Part shown: one piece after another, positions 52,084-61,574 of the stretch
How positions within the stretch are numbered: the stretch's first letter is position 1
Layout of the letters: every line of letters begins with the position of its first letter
Assembly (NCBI GenBank): GCA_014238425.1
Contig: JABABD010000009.1
Location: 248,001-312,000 of the forward strand
Origin: Flavobacteriaceae bacterium
GTDB taxonomy: Bacteria; Bacteroidota; Bacteroidia; Flavobacteriales; Flavobacteriaceae
Direction of reading: 5' to 3'
Length of the DNA: 64,000 nucleotides
Notes under the pieces: generated by a model
Database searches by the model: none
What the model was told of the DNA's origin: nothing
What the model saw: the letters and a program-made list of their open reading frames with translations, nothing else
Program-made: the position numbers and the translations under genes

Positions 52084-52821
52084 ATGGAAAACAACAAATC
52101 CTCAAAAAAAATCACTAATGTCAATGCTGACAATAGTGTGTCTGCATCGTCAGATGGCAACGTTTTTACACCTAGCAAAGAGAGTGCCGGAAAAGCAAAG
52201 CAATTTCGTGTAATCTCTATTATTCTTTGGGCAGTAGCTATTGGTCTTGAGATTTTTGGCATCCTAAAATTAAGAGAAGTACCAATTAATATGACGCTCC
52301 TTATTGGTCTTATAATAGGCATGCTCGCTTTAGTAGTTGTAGCTAACATTCTCTGGAAAAAAGCTAACAGATTAGATCCTGCCTCAGAAAAAGACAAAAC
52401 CAAATTCTTTATTCAAAATCAATTAGGTGTGATTATTAGTGTTATTGCCTTTTTACCAATGGTTGTTCTGATATTCTCCAATAAGAATATGACTGCCAAA
52501 CAAAAGGGGATCCTGGGTACCATAGCAGGTGCTGCTTTAGTAATTGCCGGCTTAACAGGCACAGATTTTAACCCTCCTTCTCAAGAACAATATGCCGAAC
52601 AAACCAAACAAGTAGAGTTACTTAATGATGGCGTTAATAATGTGTATTGGACAAAATCCGGAAAGAGTTATCATCTCTATCAAACTTGCGGTTATATAAA
52701 TGGCGAAAGGACTAAAGAGATATTTCAAGGTACTGTTGCCAATGCTAGGGAATTAAAGAATATATCAGACATTTGTGATCGTTGTGCTAATCAAGCTAAG
52801 AAGGCAAAAGGAATAGAATAA
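52084..52821 (+). CDS. Membrane protein with C-terminal zinc-ribbon-like segment
   Basis: The 245-residue protein has a charged, disordered N-terminus of about 38 residues, four membrane helices (at about 45-62, 64-90, 118-138 and 145-162) and a C-terminal soluble segment (SYHLYQTCGYINGERTKEIFQGTVANA, then ICDRC). The His and three Cys residues suggest a small metal site. I do not recognise the family by name. It stands alone and convergent with the VanX-like gene. Confidence 0.75.
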   Translation: MENNKSSKKITNVNADNSVSASSDGNVFTPSKESAGKAKQFRVISIILWAVAIGLEIFGILKLREVPINMTLLIGLIIGMLALVVVANILWKKANRLDPASEKDKTKFFIQNQLGVIISVIAFLPMVVLIFSNKNMTAKQKGILGTIAGAALVIAGLTGTDFNPPSQEQYAEQTKQVELLNDGVNNVYWTKSGKSYHLYQTCGYINGERTKEIFQGTVANARELKNISDICDRCANQAKKAKGIE

Positions 52822-52858
52822 AACAATATGTTTGATTCATTTATAAAAGGTATTAATA

Positions 52859-53545
52859 TTAATTAATACCTTTTTTTATCTCAAAATCAAAATACTGTCC
52901 AGCATAAGGTTCTCCATACAATGTAAAATGCCACCACTCTTTAGGATAATTTCTAAACCCGTGCTTTGCCATTAGGGTTTGCAATAATTGTCTATTGGCT
53001 TTTTGTCGATTCGTGATGTCTTGATATTCCACCCAGGAACGTTCTCCAAAATAATCCCAAGGACTTCCCATATCTAATTCGTTTCCTGTATTACCATCAA
53101 CTAAAGTAACATCAACTGTACTTCCACTACTATGGCGTGAACTAGATGCAATGTAACCTTCCTTAAAAAGATTCCTTTTTTCTACTTCTGGATAAAATTG
53201 TTGCTTATTGATAGTGTCATTCAAATCTTTTGCCCAGCGTACAAAATGATTAACTGCGGTTTGCGGTCTATAGGCATCAAACACCTTTAAGCACAGATTA
53301 TAATTATAAAGCTCTTCTTGAAGGTTTTTAAGGGCATTTGCAGCTTCTAGAGAAATAACGCATCTATCAGCCTCATAACCATCTACAGATTGACCTACAA
53401 AGTTATTTGAAGACGCATAGCGCAGCTCTACCTGGATATCTGGCAAGATATCTTTTAGATAAACGAATCCTTCGGGAAGCGTTGTCTCTTGAGAGAAAAC
53501 AACACTGCCATAAAATGTTAGTAATAGAAACGCTAAATACTTCAA
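52859..53545 (-). CDS. D-Ala-D-Ala dipeptidase-like M15 peptidase (VanX/DdpX type)
   Basis: TTG at 53545 is preferred: it opens a signal peptide (LKYLAFLLLTFYGSVVFSQ), while the earlier ATG at 53617 would overlap the divergent AlkB gene's start. The 228-residue protein shows the M15 zinc site SRHSSGSTVDVTL with His and Asp, and the downstream EWWHFTL with the catalytic Glu and third His ligand. RPQTAVNHF is the substrate Arg region. A VanX-type activity would split D-Ala-D-Ala in the periplasm; no vancomycin-resistance genes are nearby, so it is more likely for recycling. Confidence 0.88.
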   Translation of the reverse strand: MKYLAFLLLTFYGSVVFSQETTLPEGFVYLKDILPDIQVELRYASSNNFVGQSVDGYEADRCVISLEAANALKNLQEELYNYNLCLKVFDAYRPQTAVNHFVRWAKDLNDTINKQQFYPEVEKRNLFKEGYIASSSRHSSGSTVDVTLVDGNTGNELDMGSPWDYFGERSWVEYQDITNRQKANRQLLQTLMAKHGFRNYPKEWWHFTLYGEPYAGQYFDFEIKKGIN

Positions 53546-53584
53546 AATACGTCCTTTATTAGCTAATTTAGTCAAAAAAAGGAA

Positions 53585-54187
53585 ATGAATCTGTTTTCTG
53601 ATAACAGCAAAATACACTTAAATCTTATTGATGGTGATGTTTCTTACTTTCCACAATTCTTCAATACTACTGAAGCAGATGGTTTATTCCATACACTTCT
53701 TGAAAACACACCTTGGCAACAAGATAATATTACTGTATATGGAGCAACCTATAAACAGCCAAGGCTTACAGCATTATACGGAAACAATGGAAAATCCTAT
53801 TCTTATAGTAATATTACTTTGAAACCACATGCGTTCAATAATGACTTAGCAACTATTAAATCAAAAATTGAGACTGTGGTCAACGCAGAATTCACCACCT
53901 GTCTACTAAATCTCTATCGTGACGGATTAGATAGTAATGGTTGGCATGCAGATAACGAAAAAGAATTAGGTCCTAATCCAATTATAGCCTCTGTAAGTTT
54001 TGGAGCTGAACGCATCTTTCATTTTAAACACAAACAAAAAAAGGACTTAAAAGAGAAGCTCATATTACAACACGGAAGTTTGCTGCTTATGAAAGGTGCA
54101 ACACAACACAATTGGTTGCATCAAATACCAAAAACAAAAAAACCAATAGGAAAAAGAATTAATTTAACATTTCGGATTATCGCATAA
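53585..54187 (+). CDS. AlkB-like 2-oxoglutarate/Fe(II) dioxygenase
   Basis: The 200-residue cytoplasmic protein is an AlkB-family oxygenase, probably an ALKBH2/3-like repair enzyme that removes alkyl groups from DNA bases. The iron ligands are His121 and Asp123 in NGWHADNE and the distal His179 in HNWLHQIP. The 2-oxoglutarate arginines are in GKRINLTFR (Arg191, Arg197). The substrate-side motif PRLTALYG is also present. It is divergent from the M15 peptidase gene and ended by a hairpin terminator. Confidence 0.92.
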   Translation: MNLFSDNSKIHLNLIDGDVSYFPQFFNTTEADGLFHTLLENTPWQQDNITVYGATYKQPRLTALYGNNGKSYSYSNITLKPHAFNNDLATIKSKIETVVNAEFTTCLLNLYRDGLDSNGWHADNEKELGPNPIIASVSFGAERIFHFKHKQKKDLKEKLILQHGSLLLMKGATQHNWLHQIPKTKKPIGKRINLTFRIIA

Positions 54188-54214
54188 AAAAACTGGGATC
54201 CCTCAATCCCAGTT
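54188..54214 (+). terminator. Rho-independent terminator after the AlkB gene
   Basis: The arms AAACTGGGAT and ATCCCAGTTT with a short CCCTCA loop follow the stop at once and are followed by a T-rich run. The rest of the gap, 54215-54564, is AT-rich, with no ORF or RNA gene that I can support. Confidence 0.9.
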
Positions 54215-54564
54215 TCTCTTTATTTGCTTTTTGTATTACTTCAGTTAGATTTAGGGTCGCTAAAATCAACATTCATAATGGCAAATATTAATTAATTAAT
54301 CCATTGAACTAAAAACTAATTTTAGAACACTTCAAATATGAAAAATATAAATTAGAAACCTCGACTAACGACACCACGTTTCGATGAAATACACTTTTTT
54401 TTAACATAATCCGATAAAAAATATCGATTAAACGATGAAATACATATTTTGTTAATAGTCTTTTTCTTACATATATATTCATGGTTGAGCTTATCCAGGT
54501 CAATTTTTCATCTATAAATTGAATAATTATTGTGTAATTTCGTTATAGCAGTTAAAATTACTCC

Positions 54565-55485
54565 ATGAAATTCTATGTATCCCTCCTAATTTCTCTTATA
54601 ACAATCTTCAATTATGCACAGGAATCTAAATTCATTGAGCAAGATCTTTCTATTGTAGGAGACTTTAGAGGTACATTATTATTACCAACGTCAAAAAAAC
54701 CACCTCTTGTTATACTATTAGCTGGATCTGGTCCATTAGATAAAGACGGCAACACCAATTTTCTGAAAGGAAATATGTTAAAAAAGCTAGCTGAAACTCT
54801 CAGCAATAATAATATAGCGACCTTTAGGTATGACAAATACAGCTTAAGACAAATAAAAAAGGGGAAATACACACTCGATTACACATTTGATGCTTTTATC
54901 AATGATGCCAAAGCTGCAATCAATTACTTTAAATCTAAAAGCCAATTTGGAAAAATCTATGTACTAGGTCATAGTCAAGGAAGTCTTGTCGGCATGGTTG
55001 CTGCTAAAGGCATTGCTGATGGTTTTATTTCAATAGCTGGAGCAGGTCAATCAATTGATGAAGTTATTACCTTTCAAATAAATGCGTCTGCACCACAATT
55101 CACAGAAGACACAAAGCGTGTTTTTGGTATCTTAAAGCAAGGTAAAACTACAGACAACTTTCCTGAGGCGTTAGCGTCAATATTTAATAAAGAGACACAA
55201 CCATTCATGATTAGTTGGATTCAATACAATCCACAAGATGAATTAAAAAAATTAGATATCCCAGTACTTATTCTCAACGGCACAACAGACATACAAGTTA
55301 CAGAAGACGAAGCCAATTTGTTACATTCTGCCTTACCTGATTCTAAATTGATTATTGTAAACAAAATGAATCATGCGTTAGTAACTTTTGAAGGCGACAG
55401 ACTTGAAAACATGAAGTCCTATAACGAACCGAAAAGACTCCTTTCAGAGCCATTGATAGAGGCTTTGATTCAATTCATCAAATAA
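54565..55485 (+). CDS. Secreted alpha/beta hydrolase
   Basis: The 306-residue protein has a short signal peptide (LLISLITIFNYAQ) and an alpha/beta-hydrolase domain. The strand-5 nucleophile is Ser in VLGHSQGSLVG, the oxyanion segment is VILLAGSGPLDKDG, and the acid and His are in LILNGTTDIQV and NKMNHALV. The triad is thus complete. It resembles the serine-aminopeptidase/dienelactone-hydrolase type of exported hydrolases. The substrate is unknown. A single gene with a terminator at 55508. Confidence 0.9.
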   Translation: MKFYVSLLISLITIFNYAQESKFIEQDLSIVGDFRGTLLLPTSKKPPLVILLAGSGPLDKDGNTNFLKGNMLKKLAETLSNNNIATFRYDKYSLRQIKKGKYTLDYTFDAFINDAKAAINYFKSKSQFGKIYVLGHSQGSLVGMVAAKGIADGFISIAGAGQSIDEVITFQINASAPQFTEDTKRVFGILKQGKTTDNFPEALASIFNKETQPFMISWIQYNPQDELKKLDIPVLILNGTTDIQVTEDEANLLHSALPDSKLIIVNKMNHALVTFEGDRLENMKSYNEPKRLLSEPLIEALIQFIK

Positions 55486-55507
55486 CATTTCACTCAAGTA
55501 ATAACTA

Positions 55508-55544
55508 CGAAAAAAGCGCCAACTTTAAGAAGTGACGCTTTTTT
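55508..55544 (+). terminator. Rho-independent terminator after the hydrolase
   Basis: The arms AAAAAAGCG and CGCTTTTTT with an inner AACTT/AAGT pair form a stem with a short loop. Confidence 0.82.
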
Positions 55545-55738
55545 AACTAACCAACCAAAAAAATATAATCTTACTCCTTTTACTAAAGTAATCAGCTCTA
55601 ATAAAGATCATCATAATGATTACGATTAGTTAAATACAAACAGCGTGCCAAAAAAAATAAATCAAAAAATATTTTGTTAAATAAATTTATTTTGATATAT
55701 TTATGATATCATTTTAATATCAATCAATTTATTATATT

Positions 55739-56599
55739 ATGAAAGAAGAAAAAATCATCGTTCCTGCAAATGGCTATCTAATGCTTATCGTATTCCTTAC
55801 TTTATTTTTTGGTGGAATAATCATGACTATTAAAGCGCAAAATCCTTGGTATATTGTCTTTGTGGTTTTAGCCATAATCATTGCTATAGGATTTGTAATG
55901 GTACAGCCAAATAATTCCAGAGTGCTCTTGCTCTTTGGAAAATATGTAGGGACAGTGAAAAAGAACGGATTCTTTTGGGTTAATCCATTTTATTCTAAAA
56001 AGAAAATTTCACTTCGCGCGAGTAATTTTGATAGTGAAAGATTAAAGGTAAATGATAAACTAGGAAATCCTGTGATGATTAGCACCATATTAGTATGGCG
56101 CGTACAAGATACTTACAAAGCTGCTTTCGATGTTGACAATTTTGAAAATTTTGTTAGGGTTCAAACCGATGCAGCGGTACGTAAACTTGCAAGCATGTAC
56201 CCTTATGATAATTTTGCTGATGAAGGTCATAAAGAAGATATCACACTTCGCTCAAGTGTTAATGAAGTGAGCGAAGCCCTTGAAAAAGAGATTGATGAAC
56301 GTCTAAGCATTGCAGGCATAGAAGTATTAGAAGCAAGAATAGGTTATTTAGCTTACGCACAAGAAATTGCAAACGCAATGCTAAAACGTCAACAAGCAAC
56401 GGCGATTGTTGCAGCTAGACATAAAATTGTAGAAGGTGCTGTGAGCATGGTTGAAATGGCTTTAGAGGAGCTTGGTAAGAAAGATATTGTAAATCTTGAT
56501 GAGGAACGCAAAGCGGCTATGGTTAGCAATTTGATGGTGATTCTTTGTGGTGACAAAGATGCGTCACCTGTTTTAAACACAGGAACTTTAAATCACTAA
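55739..56599 (+). CDS. SPFH/Band 7 domain membrane protein
   Basis: The 286-residue protein has two N-terminal membrane segments (LMLIVFLTLFFGGIIM and YIVFVVLAIIIAIGFVMV) followed by an SPFH/Band 7 domain (NNSRVLLLFGKYVGTVKKNGFFWVNPF through RLSIAGIEVLEARIGYLAYA) and a short helical tail. SPFH proteins form membrane-bound oligomers linked to lipid microdomains and protein quality control. Three very small genes follow closely: a frameshifted glycine-zipper ORF, a DUF4177-like ORF and a ribbon-helix-helix ORF. The series SPFH to Arc-like is a recurring operon. Confidence 0.92.
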   Translation: MKEEKIIVPANGYLMLIVFLTLFFGGIIMTIKAQNPWYIVFVVLAIIIAIGFVMVQPNNSRVLLLFGKYVGTVKKNGFFWVNPFYSKKKISLRASNFDSERLKVNDKLGNPVMISTILVWRVQDTYKAAFDVDNFENFVRVQTDAAVRKLASMYPYDNFADEGHKEDITLRSSVNEVSEALEKEIDERLSIAGIEVLEARIGYLAYAQEIANAMLKRQQATAIVAARHKIVEGAVSMVEMALEELGKKDIVNLDEERKAAMVSNLMVILCGDKDASPVLNTGTLNH

Positions 56600-56601
56600 A
56601 A

Positions 56602-56788
56602 ATGAACAAGAATCAAACTTATAGTATCGCCATTGGAAGTGCTTTGGGCACTAGCATCGGAACTACTATCGGTGGCTGTCATTGGCAATGTTGTTATGGG
56701 CGTTATTTATGGCTCCATAATGGGAACTATAATTGGAGTCGTTTTGGCCTTAGTAATATTTAAAGAAGATAAAAATCAAACTAATTAG
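56602..56788 (+). pseudogene. Small glycine-zipper membrane protein, frameshifted
   Basis: From ATG 56602 the frame reads MNKNQTYSIAIGSALGTSIG, then TTIG. Continuing in frame after 56670 gives a Cys/Trp-rich sequence of no plausible fold and a stop after 53 residues. Shifting by one base at the GGTGG near 56671-56676 gives AVIGNVVMGVIYGSIMGTII and then GVVLALVIFKEDKNQTN and TAG at 56788, a smooth glycine-zipper membrane protein of about 61 residues. One extra G therefore breaks a real gene, or a frameshift is used in expression. Confidence 0.75.
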
Positions 56789-56797
56789 GTAATCATC

Positions 56798-56965
56798 ATG
56801 AAAGAATATAAAGTAGCGTCACCTTCGTTAGGTTTTAGAAACTGGGCGAATAAATTAGAAGATTTCTTGAACAATCATGCACGAGAAGGATGGGTCGTTA
56901 AGGAAATGACAGGAGCAGAAAGTGGTGCCTATTTAGTCATCTTTGAACGCGACAAAAACAGATAA
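56798..56965 (+). CDS. Small DUF4177-like protein, 55 residues
   Basis: ATG 56798 opens MKEYKVASPSLGFRNWANKL with EDFLNNHAREGWVVKEM and AYLVIFERDK at the end, matching the DUF4177 layout (a beta strand, a helix, a GW-V-K-E turn, a beta hairpin). No function is known. It is the third gene of the SPFH operon; ten bases separate it from the end of the glycine-zipper frame. Too short to be called by most programs. Confidence 0.8.
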   Translation: MKEYKVASPSLGFRNWANKLEDFLNNHAREGWVVKEMTGAESGAYLVIFERDKNR

Positions 56966-56982
56966 AATCGAATTAAAGCAAG

Positions 56983-57153
56983 ATGTCCAAAAAGAAAGCC
57001 TTTGCACTACGGATCAATGAAGACATGCTTAAAGCAGTTGAAAAATGGGCGACTGATGAGTTCAGGAGCACGAATGGCCAAATTGAATGGATGCTCACTG
57101 AAAGTCTTCGAAAAGCAAAACGGCAGCCTAAACGCTCTTCTGAAAAGCCTTAA
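56983..57153 (+). CDS. Arc-like ribbon-helix-helix DNA-binding protein, 56 residues
   Basis: ATG 56983 opens MSKKKAFALRINEDMLKAVE followed by KWATDEFRSTNGQIEWMLTE and a basic tail. The beta strand KAFALRI and the two helices are the ribbon-helix-helix fold of the Arc/MetJ type, with the strand residues of the DNA contact visible. It is the last gene of the SPFH operon and would be the natural regulator of it or of another locus. Confidence 0.85.
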   Translation: MSKKKAFALRINEDMLKAVEKWATDEFRSTNGQIEWMLTESLRKAKRQPKRSSEKP

Positions 57154-57219
57154 AAGAACGTTAATAAATCACGTTATTTAGATTAATAACTTATTTTTGG
57201 TTAGCTAATTAACCATCAT

Positions 57220-59415
57220 TTGAAACAACTATTACTCTCTTTAATAGGACTACTTATTTGTAGCTTCACTTTTTCTCAAAACAAGCAGTTTCAGGTTAAA
57301 TACATAGCCGGAAAGATCACGGCAGATGCTGTCTTGGATGAACCTGCATGGGAAACGGCAAGACCTGCAACAGATTTCTACCATTATTTTCCCTCAGATT
57401 CTGCAAAAGCACGACAGCAAGCAGAAATAAAAATGCTCCACGACGATACCAATCTGTATATTGGAGTTAAAGTGAATGCTCCAGGCAATAATTTTGTAAT
57501 ACCCTCATTGCGGCGTGATTTTAGAGCAAGTGGTAATGACAACATAACCTTTATATTCGACACCTTTAACGACGGTACTAATGCCTTTATTTTTGGGTCT
57601 AATCCTTATGGCGTACAAAGAGAGTTTTTACTTTCTGGTGGCGGCTCAGGCATTCGAGGATTTAATGGTGCATGGGACACAAAATGGGTTGTAGAATCCA
57701 AGATTCATGATGACCATTACATTCTTGAGTTCATTATACCTATGTCCGCGTTTAAATATCGAGAAGGTGAAACTAAATGGGGTTTCAATAGTTACCACTT
57801 CGATACCCAAGACAATGAAATGAATTCATGGATGAATATTCCCCAAAACCAATTTATATTTAGTTTGGCCTATATGGGAGACATGATTTTTGAAAAACCT
57901 TTAGGCAAATCTAAATCACCAATTTCACTCATTCCATATGTGAATGGCCTTGTTGGAAAAAATTATGATACCGATGCATCTATTTCAGATTTTGGGATTG
58001 GCGGTGATGCCAAAATGACTATAGGCAACAGTATGAATCTCGATGTGACCTTCAATCCAGATTTTTCACAAGTAGAGGTAGATCGACAAGTCACAAATCT
58101 TACGCGCTTTGAAGTCGGTCTTCCCGAACGTCGACAGTTTTTTATAGAGAATAGCGACCTATTTTCAGATTTTGGCGATAATCGAGATGCTAACCCATTC
58201 TTTTCAAGACGCATAGGTATTGCAAGAGATATTGATGGCAATGCCATACAGAATGATATCATAGCCGGTGCACGATTAAGCGGAAAACTCAATAATGACT
58301 TAAGAATAGGAGTTTTGAACATGCAGACTGCCGAAGATGCTTCCAATGAAATTGCATCTACGAATAATGCCGTATTAATGCTTCAGCAAAAATTATTCAG
58401 CAGATCGAATCTAAATGTGTTTTTTATCAACAAACAAACAACCAAAGATTATGATTTTTTGGACGACACAAATCGCTACAATCGGGTAATAGGAATAGAT
58501 TACAAACTAGCATCTAAAGACAATACATGGACAGGTAAATACTATTTTCATAAATCGTTTAGCCCAGATAGTAACGATAAAGATTTTTCAACTGGTGCAT
58601 CAACAGAGTATAACAGTAAAAATTATCGTGCTCGCGTAAGTGGTCTGTATATAGGTGACAATTTTAGATCAGACTTAGGATTTATAAGAAGAGCAGGCAT
58701 ATTTAAGATCAATCCTCAAATAGAAAGGATTTTTTGGCCTAAGAAAGGAATTTTCAATCAGCACTCATTATCTGTCATTCCAATTTTTATTTGGACACCT
58801 GAAGATGATTTCAGAAACTCAGATTACACCATTATAAGCAGATGGTCCAGTAATTTCAATAATCAGGCAAGATTCAGCGCAGAAATGTTCAATCGGTTTA
58901 CTTACCTTTTTGATGCATTTGACCCAACAGGTACAGATGGTGCGGTGCCTCTTCCCGGTAATCAAGGCTATCATTATACTAGTTTTGAAATGGAATATCA
59001 ATCTGATATGAGAACACCATTCTCATTCAGAGTCAATCCTGGTTACGGTGCGTTTTATAATGGGAATAAATTATCGATCAGTACACAATTGAATTGGAGA
59101 TTACAACCTTATTTTTCTACCTCATTGCAAATCAATTATGACAACATCAGTTTGCCAGATCCATACCCAAATGCTTCCATTTGGCTAGTTGGGCCTCGTT
59201 TTGATGTGACATTTTCAAAGAACATTTTTTGGGCTACATTTATTCAATACAGCACACAACGCGATAATTTTAGCATAAACACACGTTTGCAATGGCGCTT
59301 TGCACCGTTATCTGATTTGTTCGTTGTTTACAACGACAACTATTTTACTGATGGTGTCTTTGCACCACGTTTTAGGACACTAAATGTAAAGCTGACCTAT
59401 TGGTTGAATCTGTAA
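57220..59415 (+). CDS. DUF5916 family secreted protein (CBM9-like N-terminus)
   Basis: The start is TTG at 57220, opening a signal peptide (MKQLLLSLIGLLICSFTFSQ). The 731-residue protein has an N-terminal carbohydrate-binding family-9-like domain at about residues 30-225 (ITADAVLDEPAWETARPATDF, NLYIGVKV, FIFDTFNDGTNAFIFG). A long DUF5916 beta-barrel-like part follows (VTFNPDFSQVEVDRQVTNLTRF, LPERRQFFIENSDLF). It is likely in the outer membrane. The function is unknown; related proteins often lie near metalloproteases, which is not the case here. It follows the SPFH operon after a 66-base gap and may have its own promoter. Confidence 0.9.
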   Translation: MKQLLLSLIGLLICSFTFSQNKQFQVKYIAGKITADAVLDEPAWETARPATDFYHYFPSDSAKARQQAEIKMLHDDTNLYIGVKVNAPGNNFVIPSLRRDFRASGNDNITFIFDTFNDGTNAFIFGSNPYGVQREFLLSGGGSGIRGFNGAWDTKWVVESKIHDDHYILEFIIPMSAFKYREGETKWGFNSYHFDTQDNEMNSWMNIPQNQFIFSLAYMGDMIFEKPLGKSKSPISLIPYVNGLVGKNYDTDASISDFGIGGDAKMTIGNSMNLDVTFNPDFSQVEVDRQVTNLTRFEVGLPERRQFFIENSDLFSDFGDNRDANPFFSRRIGIARDIDGNAIQNDIIAGARLSGKLNNDLRIGVLNMQTAEDASNEIASTNNAVLMLQQKLFSRSNLNVFFINKQTTKDYDFLDDTNRYNRVIGIDYKLASKDNTWTGKYYFHKSFSPDSNDKDFSTGASTEYNSKNYRARVSGLYIGDNFRSDLGFIRRAGIFKINPQIERIFWPKKGIFNQHSLSVIPIFIWTPEDDFRNSDYTIISRWSSNFNNQARFSAEMFNRFTYLFDAFDPTGTDGAVPLPGNQGYHYTSFEMEYQSDMRTPFSFRVNPGYGAFYNGNKLSISTQLNWRLQPYFSTSLQINYDNISLPDPYPNASIWLVGPRFDVTFSKNIFWATFIQYSTQRDNFSINTRLQWRFAPLSDLFVVYNDNYFTDGVFAPRFRTLNVKLTYWLNL

Positions 59416-59472
59416 TTGATTTAGGTAAGCCTTATTATTTTTCATATTTTGCCATTGTAAATCTCTTTTCTT

Positions 59473-60783
59473 ATGCTGGATCAACCATTATTTACCGATG
59501 ATACTATTGTTTTTGGACTGCTTATGCTAACGTTAGGTTTTATTTTCTATACAGAATCTAGAACTTCAGGCTTTTGGCATAAATTCTATAAAATAGTACC
59601 TGGCCTTTTTATGGCATATATGCTACCAGCAGTTCTAACAACAACTGGACTGATAGCTCCAGAATGGGAAACCGTAAATGAAGCAGGCGAAGTTACCAAG
59701 CATAGTACTAACCTCTATTATGTAGCTAGTCGCTATTTACTACCTGCAGCTTTAGTACTTATGACTCTAAGTATAGATTTAAAGGCCGTCTTTAATTTAG
59801 GATGGAAAGCTCTAATCATGTTTTTTACAGGCACGATAGGCATCATTATAGGAGGTCCTATTGCCATCTTATTAATTTCTGCATTTTCACCTGAGACTGT
59901 GGGAGGTGTTGGTCCCGATGCTGTATGGAGAGGCTTATCAACATTAGCGGGAAGTTGGATTGGTGGTGGTGCCAATCAAACAGCCATGCTTGAAATTTAT
60001 GGTTATAATCAATCAGAATATGGTAAAATGGTTTTTGTAGATATTGTCGTTGCCAATATATGGATGGCTTTATTACTTATCGGTATTGGAAAACGTAACA
60101 TTATTAACAAATGGTTGAAGGCAGACACCTCCTCGATCGAGGATTTAAAGGAAAAAGTATCTACTTTCGCGGCTAAAGTAAAACGCAACCCTTCTTTAAC
60201 AGATTTAATGCTTATCGCGGCGATTGCATTTGGGACCGTCAGTATCGCTCATTTGGGAGCCAACCTATTGGCACCACTTTTTGATAATGTCGTGGCAAAT
60301 GTTCAATCTGAAACAATGCGCAATTCATTAACTTTTTTAAGCTCAAAATTTTTCTGGATGATAAGCATTGCTACTATGATTGCCATTGCTTTATCCTTTA
60401 CAAAAGCAAAAAATTATGAAGGTGCTGGCGCTAGTAAGTTTGGAAGTGTTTTCATATACATATTAGTAGCATCGATAGGAATGAAAATCGATATCATGTC
60501 TATTTTTGACAATCCTGGCTTAATAGCTATTGGATTAGTTTGGATGCTCATTCATGCATTACTTCTTATTGGAGTTGCAAAATTAATAAAAGCTCCATAT
60601 TTCTTTTTGGCTGTTGGCAGTCAAGCCAATGTTGGAGGAGCAGCTTCTGCTCCAATCGTAGCATCTGCCTTTCATCCTTCGCTAGCAACTGTTGGGGTAT
60701 TACTAGCTGTGTTGGGGTACGCTATTGGAACTATTGGTGCAATTATATGCACAAGTTTATTGCAAATTGCTTCTGCAGGTTAG
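59473..60783 (+). CDS. DUF819 family membrane protein
   Basis: The 436-residue protein has about 11 membrane segments and matches DUF819: an early TDDTIVFGLLMLTLGFIFYTE, the glycine-rich GLSTLAGSWIGGGANQTAMLE block near residue 155, and the second repeat (VGSQANVGGAASAPIVASAFHP) near residue 380. The two similar glycine-rich loops suggest an inverted-repeat transporter fold. No substrate is known. The gene seems to stand alone between DUF5916 and DUF4369 genes. Confidence 0.92.
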   Translation: MLDQPLFTDDTIVFGLLMLTLGFIFYTESRTSGFWHKFYKIVPGLFMAYMLPAVLTTTGLIAPEWETVNEAGEVTKHSTNLYYVASRYLLPAALVLMTLSIDLKAVFNLGWKALIMFFTGTIGIIIGGPIAILLISAFSPETVGGVGPDAVWRGLSTLAGSWIGGGANQTAMLEIYGYNQSEYGKMVFVDIVVANIWMALLLIGIGKRNIINKWLKADTSSIEDLKEKVSTFAAKVKRNPSLTDLMLIAAIAFGTVSIAHLGANLLAPLFDNVVANVQSETMRNSLTFLSSKFFWMISIATMIAIALSFTKAKNYEGAGASKFGSVFIYILVASIGMKIDIMSIFDNPGLIAIGLVWMLIHALLLIGVAKLIKAPYFFLAVGSQANVGGAASAPIVASAFHPSLATVGVLLAVLGYAIGTIGAIICTSLLQIASAG

Positions 60784-60831
60784 CAATTGATTGAATTTTA
60801 TAAGATATTTGCCCAGCTAAAAAAATGACTT

Positions 60832-61536
60832 GTGAAACATATTATATTACTTTTTATCCTTATTGGTATCACCTCTTGTAATACTACTGAGGAAGCAGAC
60901 CTAATAGTTACGGGGCATGTCAAAAACCTAAAAAAAGGTACACTCTATCTTAAAAAACTACAGGACACAATTATAATTACAATAGATTCTGTTGAAATAA
61001 ATGGCATTCCAGATTTCAAACTACAAAGTGCCATTGAAGAACCTGAAGTTTTCTTTTTAGTTTTAGACAAGAACGATACGGACGAAGGTCGAATAACATT
61101 CTTTGCAGATAAGGGCGTCACTAATATCGAAACCACACTTAAGAATTTTGCTTTTGATGCTAAAATAAATGGATCTAAACAACAAGTTATATTCCAAGAA
61201 TACAAAAACATGTCAGCAAAATTCAATAATAAAAATTTAGATATTATTAAAGCGAATTTTGATGCTATAAAAGAAAATGATTCTATTAAAGCTTTAGAAG
61301 CTGATCTTCAATATCGAAGCTTACTCAAAAGCAAATACCTTTATACTATAAATTTTGCTTTAAATAATAAAACGAGTCAGGTAGCTCCTTATTTGGCACT
61401 TACTGAAGCTTATGATGCGCGGCTTAAATATTTAGATACTATCTATGTATCCTTACCAGATTCCATAGCCAGTTCTAAATACGGAAAGGAACTTAAATCA
61501 CTTATTGAAGAACGTCAATCCTTAGAAAAAAACTAA
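60832..61536 (+). CDS. DUF4369 domain lipoprotein
   Basis: GTG at 60832 opens a lipoprotein signal (LLFILIGITSC). The 234-residue protein has an N-terminal DUF4369 beta-sandwich at about residues 22-125 (LIVTGHVKNLKKGTLYLKKLQDTIIITIDSVEI, GRITFFADKGVTNI) and a helical C-terminal part. DUF4369 is normally the N-terminal half of thioredoxin-domain lipoproteins. Here the thioredoxin-like half is absent, and no CxxC motif is seen. Role unknown. It ends at a strong bidirectional terminator. Confidence 0.85.
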   Translation: MKHIILLFILIGITSCNTTEEADLIVTGHVKNLKKGTLYLKKLQDTIIITIDSVEINGIPDFKLQSAIEEPEVFFLVLDKNDTDEGRITFFADKGVTNIETTLKNFAFDAKINGSKQQVIFQEYKNMSAKFNNKNLDIIKANFDAIKENDSIKALEADLQYRSLLKSKYLYTINFALNNKTSQVAPYLALTEAYDARLKYLDTIYVSLPDSIASSKYGKELKSLIEERQSLEKN

Positions 61537-61571
61537 TAAAAAAGCCCTCGACATGTCGAGGGCTTTTTTAT
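61537..61571. terminator. Bidirectional terminator between convergent genes
   Basis: Perfect arms AAAAAAGCCCTCGAC and GTCGAGGGCTTTTTT flank a two-base loop and serve both the DUF4369 gene and the convergent small gene at 61575. Confidence 0.95.
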
Positions 61572-61574
61572 TTA

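Noticed and set aside
52859-53545. A vancomycin-resistance locus around the VanX-like peptidase
   Set aside because: No VanH or VanA ligase gene nearby; stand-alone exported M15 peptidases are common in Bacteroidota.
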